DNA of 44,585 nt. It comes from Lachnospiraceae bacterium. Its GTDB lineage: Bacteria > Bacillota > Clostridia > Lachnospirales > Lachnospiraceae. Each line of letters opens with the position of its first letter. Position 1 is the first letter of the stretch. Under the pieces are notes generated by a model. It searched no databases. It was not told the DNA's origin and saw only the letters and a list, made by a program, of their open reading frames with translations. The stretch lies in the NCBI GenBank assembly GCA_017444015.1, contig JAFSXN010000167.1:1-44585 (forward strand), in the 5' to 3' direction. Shown in pieces: positions 16,854 to 25,290 of this stretch. A program made the position numbers and the translations under genes.

Positions 16854-17304
16854 AGACGAGTTTTACGATATGTTTTCGAACCTGATCGATTTTCGGAAAA
16901 ATGATTTTCATCCGCTTGTGTGGATCAACGGAGACCCGGAAATCGGCCAGGACGTTTTTATAGGGGGATTATCCGAAGTTTACGCAAAGGGTGCCAGGGT
17001 TGTCATTGGCGATCATTGTGATATTGCTTCCTATGTGTCGATAAACTGTTCCGACTCGCATAAGAAAACCATCGGTTTGACGGAAGATATCGAGAGAGCG
17101 GATATTATTATAGAGAACAATGTTTATATCGGGACACATAGTTTTATCGGAGGCGGAACACATATCGGACACCATTCCGTTGTCGGCGCCGGCACAATCG
17201 TCCCGAAGGGGGAGTATCCGCCCTATTCGTTGATTGTAGGAAATCCCGCAGTAGTGAAGGTGGGATATTATCGGGATAAGCTGCCGAAAGGACAAACCGA
17301 ATGA
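16846..17304 (+). CDS. Left-handed beta-helix acyltransferase
   Basis: A 152-residue hexapeptide-repeat acyltransferase. The repeats cover most of the protein (IGQDVFIGG, VVIGDHCDIASYVSI, VYIGTHSFIGGGTHIG, VVGAGTIVPKG) and end with IVGNPAVVKVGY. A histidine after the CSDSH loop is in the place where such enzymes carry the catalytic base. Compared with the NeuD-like gene at 4667 it lacks the N-terminal Rossmann domain. It may N- or O-acylate a sugar in the PseC/NeuB pathway, filling a PseH- or LegH-like role with a different fold. AGAGGA lies six bases before ATG 16846, which overlaps the synthase stop. The acyl donor is unknown; acetyl-CoA is the family norm. Confidence 0.75.
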   Translation: MNKDEFYDMFSNLIDFRKNDFHPLVWINGDPEIGQDVFIGGLSEVYAKGARVVIGDHCDIASYVSINCSDSHKKTIGLTEDIERADIIIENNVYIGTHSFIGGGTHIGHHSVVGAGTIVPKGEYPPYSLIVGNPAVVKVGYYRDKLPKGQTE

Positions 17305-18536
17305 TAAACACATCGGATTTAAGTGTAAAGCTTATAGAAGAAGTAAGAGAAGAATATGGCTCTCCGGTATATGTCTTTGATGAAGGAGCTTTTAAAGAAA
17401 ACTATCATAATCTTCAGGAAACATTTCAGTCTTATTATCCTAAATATCGCATAGCATATTCCTATAAGACAAATTATACACCCTATATATGTAAAAAGGT
17501 CCTGGAATATGGCGGATTGGCTGAGGTAGTATCGGATTTTGAGTATTATGTCGCAAAAACGGTTGGATATAAGGACAGGGATATTGTATATAACGGTCCG
17601 TATAAACAGGAATCCTGGAAAGAACTCATAGAGAACGACGGGATCCTGAATGTTGATAATATTCAGGAAGCAAAAAGGCTTTTTGAGTATATCAAAAGCA
17701 ACCCGGATAAAGAATTTGGGGTCGGAATACGTATTAATATCGATGCAGGCCAGGGATACATATCGCGGTTTGGAATCGAGCCATATTCCGAGGATTTCAA
17801 ATATATTATTAAAGAAATTCAGGAAACAGGCAATTTGTATCTTAAGGGAATTCACTGTCATATTGGACAGTCAAGAGGAATCGAACGCTGGCAGGCAAGA
17901 GTTACGGAAATGCTTACGCTGGCGGATGCTCTTTTTATGGATGATCCCCCGGAATATATAGATTTGGGAAGTGGAATGTTTGGGGATATGGAGCCTGTTT
18001 TTAGGGCTCAATTTAACGGAGGAGTTCCATCCTATGAAGAGTATGCGAGAGTCGTAGCAAAGGAGGTTGCTGATCATTATAAGGATGAAACAGATGATAA
18101 GAAGCCGTGGCTTTATACGGAACCGGGAGCTACTCTTATATCCAGATATATTTGGCTGATCAGCACAGTAATAAGCTATAAAGAAGTACGGGGAAGAAAA
18201 ATAGCCGGTTTGGACTGTAGCTTTTTTAATGCAGGTGAGACGGTAAGATATAAACGGCTTCCATTTCATGCTTTTAATCAATCTCAAAAGTATAAAGAAG
18301 CGGATTTTGCCGGATATACCTGCCTTGAAGATGATATTCTTACAACGGATTATGAAGGGTTCTTTGATATAGGCGATCCGGTAGTTATAGGAAATACAGG
18401 AGGGTATTCTCTTGTTTTTAAACCGCCGTTTATACAGCCGGATATTCCGATGGTCGCCTTAAGGGAGGATGACACCTTACACCTTATCAAGAAGGGCCAA
18501 ACATTTCAGGGGATTCTTTCGGATTATTATATTTAA
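17301..18536 (+). CDS. Group IV PLP decarboxylase (DAP/ornithine decarboxylase fold)
   Basis: A 411-residue alanine-racemase-fold decarboxylase. The PLP lysine is in AYSYKTNY (about residue 58). GIHCHIGQS, YIDLGSGMFGD, LYTEPGATLISRY and a late FDIGDPVVIGNTGGYS give the order of LysA/SpeC-type enzymes. Dedicated diaminopimelate decarboxylases usually start that lysine motif with AxKA, so YSYKTN points to a specialised subgroup that includes BtrK, which decarboxylates a glutamyl group on a carrier protein in butirosin synthesis. It overlaps the acyltransferase gene by ATGA and is followed by an ATP-grasp ligase. It may decarboxylate an amino acid, or an aminoacyl sugar. It is somewhat AT-richer than the heptose genes. 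Confidence 0.7.
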   Translation: MINTSDLSVKLIEEVREEYGSPVYVFDEGAFKENYHNLQETFQSYYPKYRIAYSYKTNYTPYICKKVLEYGGLAEVVSDFEYYVAKTVGYKDRDIVYNGPYKQESWKELIENDGILNVDNIQEAKRLFEYIKSNPDKEFGVGIRINIDAGQGYISRFGIEPYSEDFKYIIKEIQETGNLYLKGIHCHIGQSRGIERWQARVTEMLTLADALFMDDPPEYIDLGSGMFGDMEPVFRAQFNGGVPSYEEYARVVAKEVADHYKDETDDKKPWLYTEPGATLISRYIWLISTVISYKEVRGRKIAGLDCSFFNAGETVRYKRLPFHAFNQSQKYKEADFAGYTCLEDDILTTDYEGFFDIGDPVVIGNTGGYSLVFKPPFIQPDIPMVALREDDTLHLIKKGQTFQGILSDYYI

Positions 18537-18604
18537 GGGGGTATTCTTTATCATACCGCTAAAGGGGATTTTGCTCTTTAGGATTTTGTATGAGGTGAGC
18601 GAAG

Positions 18605-19687
18605 TTGAAAAAGGAATTAAATGTTTTAGTGACCGCGGCCGGAACGCAGACAATGCCGGGCCTTGCAGATTGCTTTCATTTCAATGGAGAGAGAAGAATT
18701 CGGGTGATCGGTGCTGATGCAGTGGTTGATCCAAGCCTTAAACAGGTAGTAGATATCTGTTGCCAGGTACCGTATTATGATTCGCCAGATTATTTGGAAT
18801 GTATACTTGATCTTTGCAGGAGGGAATCAGTAAATATCTTCTTTCCGTTTATGGATGAGGAATTAGAACTGATTCATAATAATCTGGAAAAATTCGAATC
18901 TCTGGGTGTGAAAGTAGCAATACCTTCAGAGGATGTGATCCGTATTACAAATGATAAGCTGTTTTTTTATCAGTGGCTTAGGAATCATCACTTGCCGGTT
19001 CCGGAGTTCTATGAGATTGATACAGTTGAGAGTATTGAAGATGTTTGCCAGAAACTCGGATATCCGGAAAAGGGCGTTTGTATAAAGACCAGATTTGCAA
19101 GTGGAAGCAGAGGTGTGCGCATTCTTGATGAAAAAGCAGACCTTTATGATATCTTTCTCAACCGAAAACCCAATTCTATGGTTACCAATCTGGGCGCATT
19201 TCTTGACATGTGCCGGAAAACCAACTCTTTTGCCGGCTTAATGGCAATGGAATATTTACCAGGAGCGGAATGTTCGGTCGATCTTCTGGCTGAGAATGGT
19301 AAGATTCTGTACATGGCAGGTCGTGGTGAAGAAGATGTTTATGCAAGCACCCCTCAATCTTGTAAACTGATGAGTATTCCGAAGGCGTATCAGATCGCCG
19401 AAGCAGTTATTCAGGAATTGAGATTAGATGGAAATGCGGATCTGGATTTTAAATATAATGAAAAAGGAGATCCGGTTTTGATGGAAATAAACCCTCGTAT
19501 TGCGGCTACGATGTCTGTAATTGCAATCGGTGGGATCAATCTGCCGTATTTACGGATCAAGCAGCTGCTGGGTGAAAAGTTACCAAAGCTTGAGCCACAT
19601 TACGGAGTCCGGATGACGAGAAGATATATTGATATGTTTACCGATGAACAAGGAGAGAATCTGTTCTGGGAGAACACGGAGGTATGA
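18605..19687 (+). CDS. ATP-grasp ligase (carbamoyl-phosphate-synthase-like)
   Basis: A 360-residue ATP-grasp protein starting at TTG 18605, with GAGGTGA upstream. The pre-ATP-grasp domain begins NVLVTAAGTQTMPGLAD and binds a nucleotide-like region. The central part has ITNDKLFFYQWLRNHHLP and the glycine-rich RFASGSRGVRIL loop. The Mg-ligand motif is DLDFKYNEKGDPVLMEINPR. Such enzymes form an amide from a carboxylate and an amine through an acyl phosphate. Here the likely amine is a sugar amino group freed by the adjacent deacetylase, and the likely acid an amino acid. Clostridium botulinum flagellin carries a legionaminic acid with an N-methylglutamyl group, so aminoacylated nonulosonates exist. 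The true substrates are not shown by the sequence. Confidence 0.75.
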   Translation: MKKELNVLVTAAGTQTMPGLADCFHFNGERRIRVIGADAVVDPSLKQVVDICCQVPYYDSPDYLECILDLCRRESVNIFFPFMDEELELIHNNLEKFESLGVKVAIPSEDVIRITNDKLFFYQWLRNHHLPVPEFYEIDTVESIEDVCQKLGYPEKGVCIKTRFASGSRGVRILDEKADLYDIFLNRKPNSMVTNLGAFLDMCRKTNSFAGLMAMEYLPGAECSVDLLAENGKILYMAGRGEEDVYASTPQSCKLMSIPKAYQIAEAVIQELRLDGNADLDFKYNEKGDPVLMEINPRIAATMSVIAIGGINLPYLRIKQLLGEKLPKLEPHYGVRMTRRYIDMFTDEQGENLFWENTEV

Positions 19688-20388
19688 TGGGTAATAATAT
19701 TTTGATTATCGCCGCTCACCCGGATGATGAGCTTCTGGGAGTCGGAGGGACAGTCAGTCGGTTATCAAGGCAGGGGAAGACGGTAAGAGCTCTGGTCCTT
19801 GCTGAGGGACAGACCTCCCGAACGGAAAAAAGGGAAAATACCGGGCGAGAGATAATAGATGAGCTCCGAAAAGATGCTTTATCCGCAGCTAAGGAAATCG
19901 GCTATGCAAGTATCGATTTCTGTGATTTCCCGGATAACCGTCTGGATAGTGTGGATCTTCTGGATATCATAAAATCCGTCTTTGAATTCATTGATCAATA
20001 TAAACCCGACACGATCTTTACGCATCATCACGGAGATCTGAATATCGATCACAGACGAGTCTGTGAGGCGGTTCTGACAGCGGTGCGGCCTATGCAGGGA
20101 GAGGGTGTAAAGCGGATATACGCGTTTGAGACTCCGTCCTCGACGGAATGGAATTATGTTTATGAAGCGCCGTTTTGTCCAAACGTATATTTTGATATCA
20201 GTGAAACGATCAATCGGAAGCTGGCTGCGATGGCCTGCTATAAGAGCGAACTGAGAGAATATCCGCATCCGAGAAGCTTAGAGGCTCTTAAGGCGCTTGC
20301 CTCATATCGGGGTAGTAACGTCGGATACCGATACGCTGAGGCTTTTTTACTTTTGCGGGAGCTCTTTGACGGAGATCAGTCTGTATGA
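19684..20388 (+). CDS. PIG-L family zinc deacetylase
   Basis: A 234-residue deacetylase of the PIG-L/LmbE group. The zinc-binding AHPDDE motif is at residues 11-16, and the second site is THHHGDLNIDHR. Members remove N-acetyl groups from glucosamine-containing or related amino sugars (GlcNAc-PI, mycothiol and bacillithiol precursors, and BtrD of butirosin). GGAGG lies one base before ATG 19684 and four before ATG 19687, so the second Met is also possible. It overlaps the genes on both sides by a few bases. Next to the ATP-grasp ligase, the simplest reading is that it unmasks an amine which the ligase then acylates; this is inference. Confidence 0.8.
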   Translation: MMGNNILIIAAHPDDELLGVGGTVSRLSRQGKTVRALVLAEGQTSRTEKRENTGREIIDELRKDALSAAKEIGYASIDFCDFPDNRLDSVDLLDIIKSVFEFIDQYKPDTIFTHHHGDLNIDHRRVCEAVLTAVRPMQGEGVKRIYAFETPSSTEWNYVYEAPFCPNVYFDISETINRKLAAMACYKSELREYPHPRSLEALKALASYRGSNVGYRYAEAFLLLRELFDGDQSV

Positions 20389-21434
20389 TTTGTATTCGGG
20401 CGGATATGAACGATACGGTTGGGCTTGGCCATATGATGCGGTGCCTGTCCATTGCGGACGCGTTGAAGGAAAAGGAGCCCGAGGTCCTTTTTCTGACGGC
20501 GGATGAGCAGGGTGCGGCGCTTTTGGAAAAACGCGGGTATGAGTATGTCGTTTTATACTCGGAATGGGATCATCTGGAGGGGGAGCTTTCAAGCTTAGAG
20601 TCCTTCTTTTCCACCAGGGGGAAAAGCTGTTCTTTGCTGATCATTGACACATACCAGATCACACAGCGGTATCTGGGAACGCTCAAAACCTTTGTGCCGA
20701 CGCTGTTGATCGATGATATCCCGTTGTTTTCCTATGACGTTGATTCGGTCCTCTGTTATGGGATATACTATAAGAACTATTATCCCAAAGATCGCAAGGA
20801 CTGCCTGTTTGGACCTGCATATGCCCCGCTTCGAAAAGAGTTTCAGGGAGCAGGGGAAAAACTGATCCGGGAAGCTGTAGAGAATGTGCTGATCCTGTCC
20901 GGGGGAACGGATGCGAACGATATGCTTCGCCAGATCGTCCGGCAGATCGATACAAAAAAATACAGAAGGATTGATATTGTCTGCGGACTGTACTATCCGG
21001 AATATGATGATTTTGTCCGGGAAACGGATCCGGTCCCTGAAGTTATCCTGCATAAAAATATAAGCAATATCAGTGAATATATGAAGGATGCGGATATTGC
21101 TGTATCTGCTGGCGGTTCTACTTTATATGAACTCTGTGCGCTGGGGACACCGACCATATCCTATTGCCTGGAGGATAATCAGATGGGAAATGTCGAAGGT
21201 TTTGACCGGTCGGGAATCATACCAAGCGCCGGCGATATCCGAAAAGATCCGGTCTTAGAGAATATCGTACGATTGCTTGAGGAGCTTGCTCCCTGTGAAA
21301 GAAGACGAAAACTGTCAAAAGGAATGCAACGAAAAGTAGATGGAAGGGGAGCAGAAAGGATAGCTGATTTTATCATAGCAAGATATGGGGACGATAAAAC
21401 GCTGGCTCGGGCTTTTCTTCAGCCAGTGGAGTGA
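20385..21434 (+). CDS. pseG: PseG-like UDP-sugar hydrolase
   Basis: A 349-residue GT-B-fold hydrolase. The N terminus IRADMNDTVGLGHMMRCLSIADAL has the PseG signature, with His16 in GLGHMMR in the position of the catalytic His of the Campylobacter enzyme. The C-terminal half includes LILSGGTDAND and the AVSAGGSTLYELCALGTPT donor loop. PseG removes UDP from the 2,4-diacetamido-trideoxy-altropyranose, releasing the free sugar for the synthase. It is cytoplasmic. The start overlaps the deacetylase stop (ATGA), and its 3' end overlaps the GT9 gene by 50 bases. Together with PseC and PseF it makes the Pse-like assignment of this stretch fairly strong. A substrate variant is possible since the neighbouring synthase is NeuB-like. 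Confidence 0.8.
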   Translation: MICIRADMNDTVGLGHMMRCLSIADALKEKEPEVLFLTADEQGAALLEKRGYEYVVLYSEWDHLEGELSSLESFFSTRGKSCSLLIIDTYQITQRYLGTLKTFVPTLLIDDIPLFSYDVDSVLCYGIYYKNYYPKDRKDCLFGPAYAPLRKEFQGAGEKLIREAVENVLILSGGTDANDMLRQIVRQIDTKKYRRIDIVCGLYYPEYDDFVRETDPVPEVILHKNISNISEYMKDADIAVSAGGSTLYELCALGTPTISYCLEDNQMGNVEGFDRSGIIPSAGDIRKDPVLENIVRLLEELAPCERRRKLSKGMQRKVDGRGAERIADFIIARYGDDKTLARAFLQPVE

Positions 21435-22593
21435 TATAAAAAAGATCAGAGAGAACAGAAAAGTAAAGGAGTCTGATGGAACCGTTTTGATCCTGCGGTT
21501 GGATGCGATCGGGGATTTCATTCTTTTTCTGGATTCAGCCAGAGCCTATCGGGAAATCTTCCCGAACAGACAGCTGGTCCTTTTGTGCAATAAGGCCTGT
21601 GTTCCATTTGCTGAGCAGTCTGGGTATTTTGACAGATGTATTACGCGGGAGGAATTGCCGGGAGGGTTAAAAAACTGTGAGATCCTGATCCAGACGGTGT
21701 ATGCGAAAACCAGGGAGATCGATGTTATAGCTGCTTCGATTCCCGCGGTCAGAAAGATTTCGATCCGTCCGGACGATTCGAAGGTCAATCTGAGCAGAGC
21801 ACTTACCATCCGAAGGATCCGAAAAGCCTGCGATAGCATATATGACGAGCTGATCGATACGGGCGATGAAAGGCTGATGGAGCTTGATCGGAACGCGGCG
21901 TTTATCCGGGGACTGGGGAAGAAGGATTTTCGGTCAAATGTGCCGGAATTAAAGCCGTTAGAATCCGAGGCTCTGAATCAGGATATCCTCGGCTTAGATC
22001 GGTCGGATGTCAGCAAAGAAAGAGCGTCCACATCTCCAAACCCTTACTATATTGTTTTCCCTGGGGCCAGCTCAAGAAATAAAATGTGGGCGGCAGAAAA
22101 TTATGCTGAGGTGATCGGCAGGATCTATCAGGAAACGGGATTGGAGTGCGTAGTCTGCGGAGCGCCGGGGGAAGAATGGATCTTTGAGGAGCTTTTAAGA
22201 TGGCTGCAAAAAAAGGGGACGGCACTGATACCTGTGGACGATCGGATCGGCAGGACCTCGCTTTTGGAACTGGCAGAACTGATCCGGGGCGCGGAATTTC
22301 TGATCGGAAACGATACCAGCGGGATCCATATCGCTGCTGCAGTCGGAACGAAAAGTCTGTGCATTGCGGGAGATTTTGTATACGGGCGGTTTATTCCCTA
22401 TCGGATCGAAGGAAAAACAGACCGGCCGCTGCCTGCAGTAGTCCATGCGGGGATGTGTTGTCAGGGCTGCGCCTATCATCGAAAGACTCTGAAGTGTCTC
22501 TGTTTGGTTTTTGCGAAACGGCAGTTTGAGTGTATTTCGAAGATATCCGCAAAGACGGTGATACAGGCACTTTTCGATAACAAATTTATATAA
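21385..22593 (+). CDS. Glycosyltransferase family 9 (heptosyltransferase-like)
   Basis: A 402-residue GT-B transferase of family 9. The N-terminal LILRLDAIGDFILFLDSARAY matches the start of ADP-heptose-LPS heptosyltransferases (RLxxIGDxxL). The C-terminal FLIGNDTSGIHIAAAVGTKS is the donor-binding loop with the typical G-x-D-T/S-G motif. The tail has several cysteines (GCAYH, KCLC). The start lies inside the pseG 3' end and has only a weak ribosome site, so coupling is likely. The next three genes make ADP-heptose, so this is the natural candidate for the enzyme that uses it. The acceptor in a Gram-positive cell would be a wall, capsule or protein glycan, not lipid A. Confidence 0.8.
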   Translation: MGTIKRWLGLFFSQWSDIKKIRENRKVKESDGTVLILRLDAIGDFILFLDSARAYREIFPNRQLVLLCNKACVPFAEQSGYFDRCITREELPGGLKNCEILIQTVYAKTREIDVIAASIPAVRKISIRPDDSKVNLSRALTIRRIRKACDSIYDELIDTGDERLMELDRNAAFIRGLGKKDFRSNVPELKPLESEALNQDILGLDRSDVSKERASTSPNPYYIVFPGASSRNKMWAAENYAEVIGRIYQETGLECVVCGAPGEEWIFEELLRWLQKKGTALIPVDDRIGRTSLLELAELIRGAEFLIGNDTSGIHIAAAVGTKSLCIAGDFVYGRFIPYRIEGKTDRPLPAVVHAGMCCQGCAYHRKTLKCLCLVFAKRQFECISKISAKTVIQALFDNKFI

Positions 22594-22610
22594 TTTTCTT
22601 TTTGGTTTAT

Positions 22611-22674
22611 ACTCGCGAAAGCAATTAATTGCCGTTTTTGATAAAGCATACGTACTGGAATTGCTTTTGCGAGT
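22611..22674 (+). promoter_or_regulatory. Long hairpin in the hldD leader
   Basis: The arms 22611-22626 and 22659-22674 pair over 16 bases with a single G-U, around a 32-base loop. The left arm also runs into a perfect 12-base palindrome (22621-22632), so two alternative folds exist. CCGTTTT at 22632-22638 can also pair with AAAACGG at 22678-22684. No U-run follows, so it is not an obvious terminator. It could be an attenuator, protein-binding site or mRNA-stability element for the heptose genes. A possible -10 (TATAAA, 22714-22719) lacks a -35. Confidence 0.45.
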
Positions 22675-22740
22675 CTGGAAAACGGTAGATCGGCAACGAA
22701 AATCGTTAACCAGTATAAATTATTATTGAGGAGATAACCT

Positions 22741-23736
22741 ATGAGTAATTCGGAGCTTAGAGCGAAAACGATTATAGTTACGGGCGGGGCAGGCTTTATC
22801 GGGAGCTGTCTCGTAAGGGCGTTAAATGACAGAGGATATAATAACATTGTTATTGTTGACAATATCGCCTCGACGGAGAAATGGAAAAATCTTCGCAATA
22901 AGAAGTATCTTACCTATCTGCATAAGGACGATTTCCTGCCTGCCCTTTTTGGGGAGGAATTTGAGGACATCGGGGCGATTGTTCATTTAGGGGCCTGCTC
23001 CTCGACGACGGAGACGGATTTTGATTATCTCTGGGATAATAATGTAGAATATACGAAGGAGCTCTGGCGTTTCTGTACAGAGTATGAGATCCCGTTTCTT
23101 TATGCAAGCTCCGCTGCCACCTACGGAGGGGGAGAAGCTGGTTTTGATGACCGTCAGGATATCAATGTGCTTCAGCCCCTAAATGGCTACGGATACTCCA
23201 AACAGGTATTTGACCAGTGGATGCAGCGTCAGAGTACACACCCTCCCAGATATGCCGGCTTTAAGTTTTTCAATGTCTATGGTCCGAATGAATACTGTAA
23301 GGGCAGTATGGCCAGCATGGTCTATCATGGCTTTCGGCAGGTCAAAGAGAGCGGGGAGATCAGGCTGTTTAAATCTGAGCGGCCGGACTATCGCGACGGA
23401 GGTCAGCTTCGGGACTTTGTCTATGTCAAGGATGTCTGTGAGGTCATCCTGTTCTTCCTGGAAAATGTGGTAAAAAACGGAATCTATAATGTAGGAACAG
23501 GAAGAGCCCAGAGCTTTGAGGAGCTGGCTGATGCCGTTTTCTCCGCTCTGGGGCTGGAGCCGAATATCCGGTATATCGAAATGCCGGAAAACCTTAAGGA
23601 AAAATATCAGTACTATACAAAGGCAGAGATAGCGGCCTTACGGGAGGCCGGATATGACAAGCCCTTTATGGATGTAGAACAGGGTGTTTTTGACTATGTT
23701 ACCAAACATCTTGCAAAGGACTTTGCGATCTATTGA
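22741..23736 (+). CDS. hldD: ADP-L-glycero-D-manno-heptose 6-epimerase
   Basis: A 331-residue extended SDR enzyme that epimerises C6 of ADP-D-glycero-beta-D-manno-heptose. The Rossmann motif GGAGFIGS is at residues 15-22. SSAATYGGG follows, and the catalytic Tyr-x3-Lys is Tyr150/Lys154 (NGYGYSK). FKFFNVYGPNEYCKG and MASMVYH are typical HldD (RfaD) signatures, as is RDGGQLRDFVYVKDV. GAGGAG precedes the ATG. It begins a heptose sub-operon separated from the GT9 gene by 147 bases containing a strong hairpin. HldD is best known from Gram-negative LPS core synthesis, so its presence here implies an L,D-heptose-containing glycan or ADP-heptose product in a Gram-positive. Confidence 0.93.
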   Translation: MSNSELRAKTIIVTGGAGFIGSCLVRALNDRGYNNIVIVDNIASTEKWKNLRNKKYLTYLHKDDFLPALFGEEFEDIGAIVHLGACSSTTETDFDYLWDNNVEYTKELWRFCTEYEIPFLYASSAATYGGGEAGFDDRQDINVLQPLNGYGYSKQVFDQWMQRQSTHPPRYAGFKFFNVYGPNEYCKGSMASMVYHGFRQVKESGEIRLFKSERPDYRDGGQLRDFVYVKDVCEVILFFLENVVKNGIYNVGTGRAQSFEELADAVFSALGLEPNIRYIEMPENLKEKYQYYTKAEIAALREAGYDKPFMDVEQGVFDYVTKHLAKDFAIY

Positions 23737-23826
23737 TATGGTAGCTCAGGGACAGGGAATACAGATATTTGCGATGAATTTCAGATTTTTGGATGATGCC
23801 GAGGATACTATAAAGGAGAATAAAAG

Positions 23827-25290
23827 TTGAGCCTGAGTTTTTTACGGACGGAGGATTTTTTAAAGAAGGCCGCAGATAAGAAGTGTCTGGTCGTGGGTGA
23901 TATTATTATCGACCGCTATATTTACGGTTTTGTAAACCGGATCTCTCCGGAGGCTCCGATTCCGATCCTGAATGTCCAAAAGGGGAGACAGACGCTCGGA
24001 GGCGCGGCCAATGTTGCGGGGAATCTGATCGGTTTTGGCTTGGGCTGCGCTCTTTCCGGGGTGATCGGCGCGGATGAAAACGGAAGGCTCGTAAAAGAGC
24101 TGCTTTCCGAAAAGGGGATCGAGTTTACAGGTCTTGAGCTGACAGACCGTCCCACTACCGCAAAGACCAGAGTCGTCGGCATGAATCAGCAGTTAGTCCG
24201 GATCGACGAGGAAGAGATCCGGGATATTGAAAAAGAGACAGAGGAAGAGCTGATCCGGGGATTGACGCCTGTGCTTGGCTCCTTTTCTGTTGTAGTGATC
24301 TCAGATTACGGGAAAGGAGTGTGTACCAGAGAGCTTTGCAGCAGACTGATCGCTCTTTGCAATGAAAGGAATATACGGGTGATCGTTGATCCGAAAAAAA
24401 AGGATTTTTCCTGTTATATGGGCGCGTTTCTGGTTACGCCGAATTTTCGGGAGTTTAAGGAGGCTTCGGGAGAAGAGGTTGAGAATACAGAGGAGGATAT
24501 TGTGCCGGCAGCCGGTCTGCTGCTTGACCGCTATCGTCTGGAGCAGCTTCTGATCACTCGTTCGCAGTATGGAATGACTCTGGTCCAAAAAGACCGGGCA
24601 GAAACCTTCCGGGCGATCGAACAGGAGGTCTATGACGTCTCGGGGGCGGGAGATACAGTGATCGCGACGATCGCGGCGTTTCTTTCTGCGGATTATGAGC
24701 TTTCCGAGGCGGTAGAAGCGTCCAGCTATGCAGCTGGTCTGTCTGTCAGCAAGCCTGGGACCTATATGGTCACGCTTCAGGAGGTCGCCCGCTATATCAA
24801 TCACCTGGGTGTATGGTACAAGGATAAGCTGGTTGAGTTAGAGAAGCTGGAAGCGCTTTTAGATTCCTGGAAAAGCAATGATGAGAGGATCGTTTTTACG
24901 AATGGCTGCTTTGATATCCTGCATATCGGTCACATCGATTATCTGAATCAGGCGAGAGCTCTTGGTTCAAAGCTGATCGTAGGGGTAAATACGGATGCTT
25001 CAGTGAAAAGACTGAAGGGGAAGGAACGGCCGATCAACAGCGAACAGGACAGAGCCCTGTCCTTGGCTGCTCTGCAGTGTGTCGATGCTGTCATATTGTT
25101 TGGCGAGGATACGCCGGAAGAGCTGATCCGAAGGGTTAGGCCGGATGTACTCGTAAAGGGCGGAGATTACAGGATCGAGGAGATTGCAGGCAGGCAATAC
25201 GCAAAAGAGGTCATAACGATCCCCTTGACGGAGGGTCGTTCCACAACGGGGCTGATCGAGAGGATCCGGGGAAATGGAAAAAACACATAA
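23827..25290 (+). CDS. hldE: Bifunctional D-beta-D-heptose 7-phosphate kinase / 1-phosphate adenylyltransferase
   Basis: A 487-residue fusion in the standard HldE order. Residues 1-330 form a PfkB-type kinase: GDIIIDRYIYG, the LGGAANVAGN loop and the anion-hole VSGAGDTV at 271-278 with the catalytic Asp. Residues 350-487 form a nucleotidyltransferase with TNGCFDILHIGH at 358-369, then RPDVLVKGGDY and the EGRSTTGLIERI ending. It phosphorylates heptose-7-phosphate at C1 and, after GmhB acts, adds AMP to give ADP-heptose. It starts at TTG 23827 after AAGGAG. The 90 bases before it contain no clear signal. It overlaps gmhB by 17 bases. Confidence 0.93.
   Translation: MSLSFLRTEDFLKKAADKKCLVVGDIIIDRYIYGFVNRISPEAPIPILNVQKGRQTLGGAANVAGNLIGFGLGCALSGVIGADENGRLVKELLSEKGIEFTGLELTDRPTTAKTRVVGMNQQLVRIDEEEIRDIEKETEEELIRGLTPVLGSFSVVVISDYGKGVCTRELCSRLIALCNERNIRVIVDPKKKDFSCYMGAFLVTPNFREFKEASGEEVENTEEDIVPAAGLLLDRYRLEQLLITRSQYGMTLVQKDRAETFRAIEQEVYDVSGAGDTVIATIAAFLSADYELSEAVEASSYAAGLSVSKPGTYMVTLQEVARYINHLGVWYKDKLVELEKLEALLDSWKSNDERIVFTNGCFDILHIGHIDYLNQARALGSKLIVGVNTDASVKRLKGKERPINSEQDRALSLAALQCVDAVILFGEDTPEELIRRVRPDVLVKGGDYRIEEIAGRQYAKEVITIPLTEGRSTTGLIERIRGNGKNT

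Noticed and set aside
23740-23800. GGTAGCTCAGGGA resembles the D-arm of a tRNA
   Set aside because: No matching acceptor stem, anticodon arm or T-arm sequence follows.
23738-23830. A 30-codon frame filling the hldD-hldE gap, its stop overlapping the hldE TTG start
   Set aside because: No ribosome site at a usable distance, no recognisable sequence, and the gap is short enough for such a frame to occur by chance.
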